Position numbers and translations under genes: made by a program. 64,000 bases of DNA from Anthopleura xanthogrammica (Eukaryota > Cnidaria > Anthozoa > Actiniaria > Actiniidae), in the NCBI GenBank assembly GCA_964019055.1, contig OZ025206.1:10275486-10339485 (forward strand), written 5' to 3'. Position 1 is the stretch's first letter, and each line of letters opens with the position of its first letter. Below the pieces are notes generated by a model. That model was given only the letters and a program-made list of their open reading frames with translations, did not search any database and was not told the origin of the DNA. Positions 10,801 through 20,879 of the stretch are shown here, one piece after another.

Positions 10801-13800
10801 CCCCATCATCATTATCACCATCATCATCATCATCCCCATCATCATCATCAACTTCATCATCATCATCATCATTGATTTCGTATGCTTGTGTAAAACTAAT
10901 GGGCGGACGGAACTTACCGTGGCTGGACGGCGCTACGTCTGAACATCCTGATTGGATGAGCCGTAAATTTGCGTGCTGCGATTGGTTCATCTCCATATAC
11001 CGTGACTGTGGCACGTGCCATGGTTTTCCAGTCATGTTAACTACTGTATGATTAAAGGGAATTATTAAAATACTCGTTTTAATATTTGTTTCACAGGTCA
11101 ACCTTTTTTCAGGAGCCCTTTTTATCCGACTGGCTTTAGGATGGAATCTTTATCTGGCCATTCTCCTCATGCTGTTCATATCTTGTCTTTGCACCATTAC
11201 AGGTCAGTTCAAGGTTAACTCTTTTTCTCAAGGATAAAGGCATAATTTATTGCAAACTGATATGATCGTGATGAAATGAAGCATTTTTTATATAGATAAT
11301 GTGTTGACCATATTCGGTCTCAATAGGAAATATTGGACTCACATCGACGCAAAGAGGAACTAAAAGAACAATAATAATAAATAGTCCTTGATTTACGAAG
11401 GCAGCACTTGAATTGATAGCCAGCGGCTAAGAAACCTGCCACCATGACCCTCGTATAATGAATTGGAATTTAGAAGTCAGTGATTTTTGTGAGTTAAGTG
11501 CCTTTGGCAGCCAGCCAATTAAAAGTGTCCGTTCATGTAATGTACGTTTAATAATGCATTCTTATTGTTTGTCAGGTGGTTTGGCAGCTGTCATCTATAC
11601 TGATACCCTATGTACGACACTGATGACTGTCGGATCATTGATTGTTGCTATAATGGGTAAGACTACTTTGATAAGTATTACATGTTTTTGTAGCTTGGAA
11701 AACTATATTAAAGACGTGAATATTATTTCATCAAGCTGAGTTTTTCTTGGAAAAGAATTATTAAAATATCATACTCTGATAAGCTTAGGGCCCTTAGATA
11801 GACCCTGAGATTATCTGACGCAGTTTTCGTCAGTTAAGACGGAAGCTAAGACTGTCCGTGTTGGTGTATCATGATTGACGGGAGTCAATAACTCTGACGT
11901 ATAATTGTGAAGGTCTCAGAAACACATGAAGATACAACTGAGACGTTTTTCATTGTGTAAACCACATTAGGATTCTCAGAAATTGGTGGCTACAACGCTC
12001 TTCAAGAAAAGTACATGGCAGCTGTATCCAATGAAACACTGTACTCCAACAGTACATGCGGAAGACCTCGTCCTGACTCATTTCTCATGCTAAGAGATCC
12101 TATCAACTCTGATATCCCATGGCCAGGATTCATAATTGGTGAAACTATCATTTCTATTTGGTACTGGTGTGCAGATCAGGTCAGTAAGGGGCAAGATAGC
12201 GAGAGTTTTTGCTCATCACATTATTTTTAGTTACCCTCATCTTGTTTAATTTGTTGCAGAAAAAAGTTATGTGTTATATGATATATGAACTACCCTAGTC
12301 CAGAATTATTGAACCCACTTTTCTCACTAACTTATTAATTTATGTCGCAAAAATGATAGGAAAACAGAAATGCAAAGAACATCTTTACGATTTTTACCAG
12401 TCTCCTTCCACTACTCGATAAAAGTGGGGTGCAGCTCTGGGACTAGAACCGCCCCCTGAAGTAGATTTGTAATGGAATTCATTTGCCGTCTGAGCACGCG
12501 TATAACAATAGGCAATGTTTTTTGCAAGTTGTGGGACAAGTGGGACAAAAGTTTCAAGAAATATTAGCGTAACACCAATGCTTGCACGACTGTGAACATG
12601 CAGCCCTTCCCGTTTAAACTACACGAAAATACACGAAACTGGCTCTCCTCCAAGCTACACCAGCCCTCCCCTTTTCTAATGGCATCCCTAACTATAATAC
12701 CATTTCTTACCAGCCATTAAAGGCTATATCAAAATGATTCATGTAGTGCATTGCTATGGGCTGTCTATAAACTGGAATGTGAATTTTCCCCAGTGGTGAA
12801 GTAATATCTGCATGCACTTCATCGTTATGCACTAGACTTGTATCACTCTTGAAAACCAAGAGTGCCACCATAAAGAAAGTCCATGGGATTTTTTTAACAT
12901 TTCGTTCTCCACTTTAGGTTATAGTCCAACGTGTTGTGGCTGCTAAGAGTTTATCTCACGCTCAAGGAGGATGTCTTTTAGCAGGTTACCTCAAAATCCT
13001 TCCACTTTTCACCCTTCTCATGCCTGGAATGATTAGTCGTGTCCTCTCACCAGGTAATGACGATTTTGAGACTCGTTCATCAAGGTATATATAATGCATT
13101 GTTTGGGAAGCACAGGTGCGGCACCGCGGTAAGAGCGTTCGCCTCTCATTAATGCGATCCGGGTTTGGTGTTGTATGTGAGTAGAGTTGTTTGTTGGTTC
13201 TCTCCTGGTTTAGTAATCGGTCCTGAACTGTCTTCATTGCGTAATTCAAAATATCTTCCTTTGTAGACCGTGTAGCTTGTAGTGTACCAGAGAAGTGTAT
13301 GGAGATATGTGGTAGTGCCGTTGGTTGTACAAACATTGCATACCCAGAGCTTGTGCTTAAACTAATGCCAACAGGTATGTATACCTTGATTATTGGACTC
13401 AGTTATCTCAGCTGAGCTGTTTTTTGATCCAATTTTTTTCTTTGCAGGACTTCGTGGTCTTATGATGGCAGTGATGATGGCTGCTCTGATGAGTGACTTG
13501 ACATCCATCTTTAACAGTGCCAGCACTCTCTTCACTATTGATGTGTATGGCTTGATAAGAAAGAAAGCGTCTGTACGAGAATTGATGATCGTTGGAAGGT
13601 AAAATAATAAACTAGGATTCAAATCTTTTGCATTTTATTCCTCTTACTAATCCAAGGTGTTTGTTAAAGAATAATGGTAGCAGTCATGACTGGTATCAGT
13701 ATTCTGTGGATTCCTGTGATTCAAAACGTACAAGGTGGACAACTGTTCATGTACATCCAAGCTGTTACAGCATATCTCAGTCCACCCATCGCCGGTATCT

Positions 13801-15914
13801 ACGTTATTGCACTCTTTTGGAGGAGAGCTACTGAAACCGTAAGTATTTATGTAGAGGAGAAACATTTGCAATGAAATCTTTTGCCGTCTGAGCACAATTT
13901 GCGCACTGCAGTCATAAGCACCACCAGCAACTGCTTCTCCAACACTAACACCACGTCACTATTACTATAACAGTACTCAATCCTTTCCGTCTTTCGCGCC
14001 TAAATATATTGGCAAAATAGGTAATGATGATTTCGGTGTGGAAGATAGGTCTAGTGGCTGACACGGCTGACTTAACAAATTCTCACAGATTCTATTTCAC
14101 ATTCCTAGTGTTCTTAATCCATTCTTAGTGCATCAAATCCTAGATGCAATTTTTTTGGTACCCTTATAAAATCTGACGCTGGTTGAGTGAAATATTTTTG
14201 AATAATAAATCAATTTTATTTCTTTAATCCAGGGAGTATTCTGGGGCATGATGATAGGCTTTGCAGTTGGTGCAATAAGAATGACCTTAGACTTCGTCTT
14301 CCAAGAACCTCGGTGTGGAGAACCCGACAATCGTCCAGCCATCACACGACATGTACACTTTATGTACTTTGCCATTATTGCTTTTTTGATAACAACGATT
14401 GCCATTGTTATTATAAGCTATCTGACCAAACCCTCAGATAGGAAAGTAAGTAATCTCTGTATAAACCTATACTTTCAATATACAATTAAAATCCTCAATT
14501 TTCGTTTTCCGTTACCCTGGGTTACAGAGGCACACGCTCCAGTGCTTTTCAATATACCTTTTCGGCTTGGGCGTAGTGTTTTCCCATTTCAGACCACGTG
14601 TCATTCTCTTGAGAATAATGAGCAATTATTGGACGAGGTTGAGCAAACTATGGTGGCGGGCAAGCAATTATACATGGTTCAGTAGTCAGGACAAGTTACT
14701 GCAACTTAAATACCACATTGCATCTTTTCCCATTAGAATGATAAAAGAGCAAAAGACATGGCTGCCATGCTGTTTGACGTAGCAAACGAAACCTGCAGCA
14801 AATGCTTTGTTTAACCTAACCAACATGGCGGCTGTGACGTCTGATGCATTACAAGAAGAATTTGAGAAAAAAAATCCCTTAGCAACTGATCATTTCGCTG
14901 TAATTAGATATTGTCTCCATGCTACGTTGACACATTTTCATTAAGTATCTCAATATATTGATTTTTAGTTCTCCAGACTTACCTGGTGGAACAGATATGA
15001 TGAAATGTCAACCAATGATCATCTAGAAACAGATCGAGATAATGAAGTAGCGATGGAACACTTGCAGTTTCATGTTTCTCGTGACAACTCAGATGCAGAA
15101 AAGGATGACCAGTCGCATGATGAGAGCGAAGAGCTGGCAGACAAGAGTGTTGACACCCCATTGGATAACGACACAGATGGTTTGTATCCACTTATATACA
15201 TTTGCAATATTTTCAGACAACAACATTTTAGCTTTAGTGTAAGGACTAGTCCTGTTTTCCCGCCATTTTAGACCACATGTCATTCGCTTGAATATTGTGT
15301 CTTTATTTGTACAGAAGGCACTTGAAAAGGTACATAAATATGGATGTGATCACGACTCTAACCAAAAAATCATATTCTAAAAGGAATAACGCATGGACTG
15401 AATAAAATGAGCAATTATATACTCATTCTGGAAATGTCTGTTTTAGCTATAGAAGACTGTCGTCTTGCTAAAACTTATTCTCATACTTGGAAGTCAGTTT
15501 GCTGCTGCGTTCCATTTTTCCGCCATCATGAACAAAGGCTAAACATGGCGTTTCCTTTTAAATGTTTTGTAAAAATAATTTTATATCACTATGAACTGCA
15601 TGTAGCCATTTTTCTTGGAAGTCTACTGCACCCAGTCATAACGCTTGGCACAGAGTAGTATGGTAGTAGTTAACACTGCATTATTTCTTGTATTTGCAGA
15701 GCCTCGTCCATCGCGGTTAAAGAGGTTCTACAGCTGGTTCTGTGGCTATGAGTCAGGGAGTGAAGAAGCAAAGAAAGCAGCAATGGAGCAACAACAGAGA
15801 CTAGCTATCATCACCTCCCTTAAACAGAACCCGAGAACAAAGATCTTTCTCAATGCTAACTTCCTTTTCATTTCAACCTTGTGCGTGTTTATGATGGTGT
15901 ACTTTTCAGTTTAA
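7834..15914 (+). CDS. SLC5-family Na+/sugar or inositol cotransporter (SGLT/SMIT group), paralogue B, complete
   Basis: Complete gene of 15 coding exons: 7834-7920, 9430-9501, 9772-9876, 10200-10259, 10430-10534, 11097-11202, 11576-11656, 11971-12179, 12918-13053, 13267-13374, 13448-13598, 13670-13838, 14233-14445, 14969-15179, 15700-15914. They sum to 2,028 nt (675 aa plus stop), the usual SGLT/SMIT length, and every junction is GT-AG with frame kept. The 14-segment LeuT-fold is expected; the N-terminus [15 protein letters not shown] is the first hydrophobic segment and [17 protein letters not shown] the last. Equivalents of SGLT1 sugar-site residues are all present: His67, Glu86, Tyr270/Trp271, Gln437, Thr440. 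Asp373 replaces the Na2-site Ser393. Exon 14 encodes an acidic, polar cytoplasmic or extracellular loop. The ATG at 7834 is preferred because it opens directly into the first hydrophobic helix. Substrate (glucose-type sugar or inositol) cannot be settled from sequence. An AATAAA at 16951 could be its polyadenylation signal. Confidence 0.95.
7987..9429. other. Intron 1 body of SLC5 paralogue B; holds a small foldback
   Basis: No coding exon seen. The only structure noted is an inverted repeat at 9083-9102 / 9144-9163 (arms CAGCTCAATTTGGAGGGCAA and its complement), probably a MITE remnant. Short reading frames here lack any recognisable domain. Confidence 0.6.
10566..10875. repeat. CAT-rich compound micro/minisatellite in intron 5 of SLC5 paralogue B
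   Basis: About 300 bp of CATCATCATCCC and CATCATTATCAC units. It starts about 30 bp after the exon 5 donor at 10535. All three frames stay open on both strands (poly-His/Pro, poly-Asp/Gly, poly-Met), which creates artificial ORFs. A length polymorphism is likely. Confidence 0.95.
13103..13225 (+). mobile_element. tRNA-derived SINE copy (intron 9 of SLC5 paralogue B)
   Basis: Head GGGAAGCAC, then an A-box-like CGGTAAGAGCG stretch and a B-box-like GATCCGGGTTTGG, followed by GTGAGTAGAGTTG and a T/G-rich tail. The same order of motifs occurs at 18430-18560, which supports a dispersed family. Too degenerate in the arms to be a functional tRNA. Confidence 0.6.
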
Positions 15915-18178
15915 CTCACATGCATCAAGACTCTTTTTGATATACTCCTTCTTCATCATACGTGATTGACGGTAGTGTTACACTAGGCATGAAATGTTCT
16001 TGATTTCTTTTTAATTTTGTTCACGAAAGTGTGTTGCAGTTTCACCGACAGGTAGTAATGTTATTATTATACACCGCGAGCCAAGTTCAATATGTGTTGC
16101 CAATCTGATATAATAGAACTCCATTTTACTTCACTCAACGATTATTGAGTTAACACAACTTACCCTGAGGGTGTCATGTAGTAAGGACATGAAACGGGGT
16201 CTGGTACCTTTGACTAACGCATTTTTATGAATTGGATTTTTGCAACTGGAACGTTCGTAAGAACGACAGCGCACACTTTAGTGGTGATAACTCACGAGAA
16301 TTTTAATTTTTCCCTGAAACGCGATTTGTTAATAACGAAAGGAGAAAGTCCTGTCTGGGAAAGATGTCACCTGTCCATGCATGTGCGGCTGCATCACTCA
16401 GGCCGGTCCCGTATGAAGCGGGCAGTTTGCAAGGATGCGGGATAAAACATCCAACCTGCTGCAACAGTGGATGGGAGATGATGATTGCAAGGAATACTTT
16501 GACACCACCCAAACCAACATTTCCAGGTCCAATGCAGTTGTACGTATCAACGTAGTTTTGGTGGACAAAAGCTTGTATCAGTGCTGCAAAACTGGACAAT
16601 ATGATCAACATGTTTTTGATTGACGTTCAAGATAGCTTGATTTTCTAATTTGTAGTGGATGTCTTAATTAACGATTGAGAGGGTTCTAGAAGTACTATCG
16701 TTGAGGTACATGTACATAGCAATGAAAAGCAGTTTTCCATACCCATGGTTCCATGCACTCGTTAATCAAGTGACTGAATCCTTTCGTGGAGAGTTAAACC
16801 TCAACCAAAGAATGCTAGGAGAGGTAAGACCACTAAGGTATCTAGTAGTGCATCAATGTATGGTATATCAGTACTACACATGCCCTTGTTTAATGACAGT
16901 ACAGCAGAAGCAACAAGCTGATTGCCATGAAAATGCATCAAGTGGTCCCAAATAAACCTTTACTAGGTGATGCCTCTTCTGCACCACTTCCAAGGGCCAT
17001 GACAAATAATCTGTCAAGCCCCCACCCCACACACATTGTATATATATAGGGCAATTCAAGTGGGAGAACTCATGTTGCACTCAATGCACGCAGTCGATGT
17101 AAAACACAGTATTACATGGGGTTCTCCGAAGTCAGCTTCTGGCATGGGGCAATGCTCACGTTTTCTTTCCATTCCTTTCTTGATAAAGTTCCCATTTTCG
17201 TTTATTGCCTAAGGAATTGAATTAAATTTTTTTCGTTCCCTTCCTCATCATTCCTATTAGAGGGCCCTGAAAGGGTAAAATGGGAGCTGGGATTCGCTTT
17301 TTTGGGCTGGGAAAATGGGATTTCATGCACTGGGACTGGGATTTAGCCATTACTGGGACTGGGATTTTGCAAAATCTCTAGCTCTGTAACTCGGACTGAG
17401 ATTTTGCAAACTTTTGTGCTGGGAAATGGGATTAGGACCCCCCTTCCTATTAGTCTTGTCTGCTAAAGTTTGCCACCTATTCTAGTTTCCATCATACCAG
17501 TTACTCGTGTTGCTAATGGGTGAACAAGAGCAACAATAACAATAGCTACAAAGAACTACCTTTTATCTTCATGAAATGCCATCTGCACAGTACTATGAGA
17601 CTTAATTTCAGACTTTATTCATTCTTGAGCTCAAGTTGTAAGAAAATGCCTAACTTGTATTTAATCAGAGTGCAGTGTTCTCCCAGACAACAACAGTGAA
17701 GAATAGTGTTTGGGAGATAATAACAAGATATTGACTTTATAGAGTTATCATAATTTTGAATGATTATTACAATTGTTATCCCCATATATTATATTAAAGC
17801 AATCATTAAAAAAAAATAATCAAAAATTGAACCAGGGTCTTGATTTGGTGGTAACTGTAATTCAAAAAAGTTTGCATACAAAATTTGTTCCTAGCAATGT
17901 GTATCAAAAGCTGCAGTCGCATATTATTCCATTGAGCTTGGTTTCCACTAGCAACCCAAGCAACAAAGAGGTAGAAGCAAGAAGCCTAACCACAATCTTT
18001 TGCTTTTGCTGTTAGTGAAAACCTTGAATTTGTAAGAAAAAATCATAATGTAGAAATGATTGATGGATCTATTTGATGTATATCAAAATGTTTTACAACA
18101 TTCAAGTCATATTTTAATTCCTTGTTAAAGAGTTGCAAGCAAGGTTAAAAAGAAGGACAGCAGCTTGAAGTACACCAT
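15915..18178. other. Convergent intergenic region between SLC5 paralogue B and the minus-strand USP gene
   Basis: Probably holds both 3'UTRs. AATAAA at 16951-16956 is a candidate polyadenylation signal for the plus gene. At 17270-17420 a short degenerate repeat of GGGACTGGGATTT units is visible. No reading frame here shows a domain I recognise. Confidence 0.6.
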
Positions 18179-20570
18179 TTATTCTACGGGTTTATTTGGT
18201 GGTACAACAGCTACAGGGATTCCAGCATGATGAAGCACATAATCACTAACGCTGCCTAGAATGGTGCGGCGGACCTTATTTTGGCCACGTGTTCCCATGA
18301 TGATTAGCTCAGCACCACAATCTTTGGCCTTCGCAACAATGCCTGTGCCTGCACTTTCATTAGCGACATGAAAGAAATCATTCTTCAACTGCAATATGAA
18401 ATATAGTTATAGTTAACATATCATTAGTTATGGGAAGCACAAAGGGTGTGCACTGCAAATGTACTGCCTCATCAATGAGACCCAGGTTTGATTCTCCAGT
18501 TTTGTGTCGTGTGAGAGTAGAGTTGCTTGTTTGTTTTCTCATTTGTTTTGAGGATTTTTCTCCTTGTATTTTCGATACATATTGTAACATCCTCAAAATG
18601 TTAAAGCACTGTCTGATTCATAGCAGTAAAACAAATACTCTAGAATGCCAGATCATTCTGAATGTTTCTTGAACCCCTAGCCTAGTTCTAAACAAGTTGA
18701 TTTGTCAGCAAGGACCCCAAATCCCTCCCTTCTCCCATGACTACCTTGAGCCACTGTTCCATTGACTATTATAAATTTATCCTTTTTTCATCAATACTTC
18801 ATCTCTCTTACCTGAGTTTCACGAGCTTTAAGAATATAAGCATCCTCAAGTTTTGATACTTCTTCAACCTGTTTTTTCATGATTTCACCCCATTGTTCAG
18901 TAGGTGCACTAAGACCACCTGATAATGGAAAAAAATGGAGCTATCAAACAAAGAAATACCATGCTGTTTCTCTGGGAATTGAACGTAAAACCCCAGTGGT
19001 GAGAGGCGAGTGAGTGCATATACAGCTACCTACATCAACCTTCATTCCCCTTATGGGAAGCATGGGAGGCGTAGTGGTGAGAGTGCTCGCTTCTCACCAA
19101 GGAGGCGCGAGTTCTCTCCTGTGTTCGAGGGTTTTTCTGGGTTCTCCGACTTTTCCTCCCTCCTAAAAAATCAACTTCTAAATTCCAATTGGAATGCAGT
19201 GCAGGAAGAGCCACTCTGTGGAATCCACTGTTTATTTCTTCTTTTTTTTTAATTAATTAATTTATTCCCCACGAAAACATATAGTATTATATTTCATTGT
19301 ACTGTAAGCCTAGATTGTATGGTCTCTTTAGGACGATGATTTAGGGTGATTCTTATGATATAAATTAATATTAGAGCTACATTTGATGTCCTGTAAATTT
19401 GTGTGGCTGCTATTGCACTAGCAATCCAGTCTTAAGTGGAGGGGGGCACCAAAACTTTATTTATTGGCTAAAAAAGGTAGTACTTACTCTTTAAACTGAA
19501 GACTGGCAAGCTAGGTGGTTCCGTTACATGGATGAACACAACCTTGTCTTTATCCTTTCTTATCTTTTCAAGATACCCTGAAAATATATCATATTATGTC
19601 AGCTGTGTGTAAAGCATTTCACCATGCATGATGGGATAGCCCTGAACCCTCCACTGGTCGTACACCATTGACATCTTCTAGGCAGTATAGATTTAAAGAT
19701 ATTCATCTGGATAAAAACAATTTATAAACTAAAAAGGTGTAAACTCCATAAAAGCCAACCAATGTATTGCAAATTTGGATGGTCCTACAAAGAACAAACT
19801 ACAGTAGGGATGGGCAAGCTTAAGTAAAAATCACTTTTGTGATTAATATATAAGCTTATATAGGCAACACTGTTTATCATAGGGTCACCAACTACTACAT
19901 CAGCTTGAATATGACTGTTCGATTTTAATTCGTAGTAAATTCATCCCAGTATTTGGCAAAGAATTGCTTGTTTTAAATAAATCAACAAAGATGTACCTCA
20001 AGCACAACTAACGTATGAATTTATAATGAGTCTACTGAACAAGAGAATCAAAATATCTTTTCGTAGCAAAAACGGGGTCGGAATATCCTTAGGACTGTTT
20101 TAATAGGGAAACTGATAGGTATAGAGGTTAATAGTGACATTGGAAAACCAGACAAGTGTAATCGGAAAAGCGTGAAGTTTAAAATTGTACATTTTGGACA
20201 TGACGACACAGTTCTTACTCAAATCCTATTAATTCAAGGTATTTTGGTTCAATCTGAGAGTTGAGATTACGACAAGAACAGGATCAAATCATAGTATTGA
20301 AGATATCCGGCATGACAGCTTCAGATAGCAAAGGAAGTAATCTCTTAAATGACTGAAAATTCACGATTGAATCTGTTTTTTAAAAGCTTACTAACGAACG
20401 AACGTTTATCTCACGCTCTGTAACTCATCCAATATGCATACTAAAATCACCGAACTAAAAATACTGAATCAAAACCCTTGAAATCAAGAACTTGCATACT
20501 TACAGTCAAATGCTTGTTCACTGTATTCGCTACCGTCTACGGCCAAAGCCACAATTCTAGACTCAGCCAT
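18179..20570 (-). CDS. Universal stress protein (UspA family), paralogue A
   Basis: Small cytosolic nucleotide-binding stress protein of the UspA superfamily, 157 aa, a normal single-domain length. Exons on the minus strand: 20570-20504, 19577-19488, 18918-18812, 18388-18179; intron phases 1, 1, 0. The N-terminal strand ends in VDGS (Asp12, adenine/ribose contact in ATP-binding members). The C-terminal phosphate loop is complete: Gly120-x2-Gly123-x9-Gly133-Ser134, followed by VSDYVLHHAGIPVAVVPP. The ATP-binding type of USP is therefore expected. The exon 3 segment is rich in Lys/Glu and probably a helix. It is head to head with a second USP gene. AATAAA overlaps the stop codon on the minus strand and could be a polyadenylation signal, though that is unproved. 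USPs are common in bacteria and plants and are retained in cnidarians but lost from vertebrates. Confidence 0.95.
18430..18560 (+). mobile_element. tRNA-derived SINE copy (intron 3 of USP paralogue A)
   Basis: GGGAAGCAC head, ATCAATGAGACCCAGGTTTG with a B-box-like GGTTTGATTCTC, then GTGAGAGTAGAGTTG and a T-rich tail. It parallels the copy at 13103-13225. Confidence 0.6.
19054..19245 (+). mobile_element. tRNA-derived SINE with conserved 3' body (intron 2 of USP paralogue A)
   Basis: The 5' part is tRNA-like (GGCGTAGTGGTGAGAGTGCT, then GCGAGTTCTCTCC). The body carries AATCAACTTCTAAATTCCAA and GGAAGAGCCACTCTGTGG and ends in a T-rich, AATT-repeat tail. The body matches the antisense fragment at 6224-6294. 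Confidence 0.7.
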
Positions 20571-20879
20571 GTTGGAAACAGAATTCTAAAATTCCGAGGG
20601 AGGAAGCTGTAGAGTGCCTTCGAATATTCAAAAGCATGCACCAGTAAGGGGTAAACCTCCTTATAACAATCCTCCTGATTGGCCAATAGAGGCGACTTTT
20701 AATCCAATTATAATTGTTCTTTAATTTTTACTCGCTCCCAGCCTCTAGCTCTGCCCTTATTATATTAATGAGTCTGGCTTCCTCGATCACTAACATTACG
20801 CGTCGTTGACTTTGAACGTTATAAAAATATCCGCAGAGAAAAACAATCTTAGAAGATTTTTAAAATCCTGAGATACTAA
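20571..20879. promoter_or_regulatory. Putative bidirectional promoter of the USP pair
   Basis: 309 bp separate the two ATGs. ATTGGCCAAT at 20678-20687 is a palindrome giving a CCAAT box on each strand, 109 bp from the minus ATG and 193 bp from the plus ATG. TATAAAAAT at 20820-20828 lies 52 bp before the plus-strand ATG, a fitting TATA position for a short 5'UTR. I did not find an equally good TATA for the minus gene. Function is inferred from position and motif. Confidence 0.6.

Noticed and set aside
10513..11101. Open frames of 88-164 codons rich in Met, Asp/Gly or His/Pro on both strands
   Set aside because: They are translations of the CAT-type repeat in an SLC5 intron.
13108..13165. Functional tRNA gene
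   Set aside because: A- and B-box-like motifs are present, but the arms do not pair and a SINE body follows.
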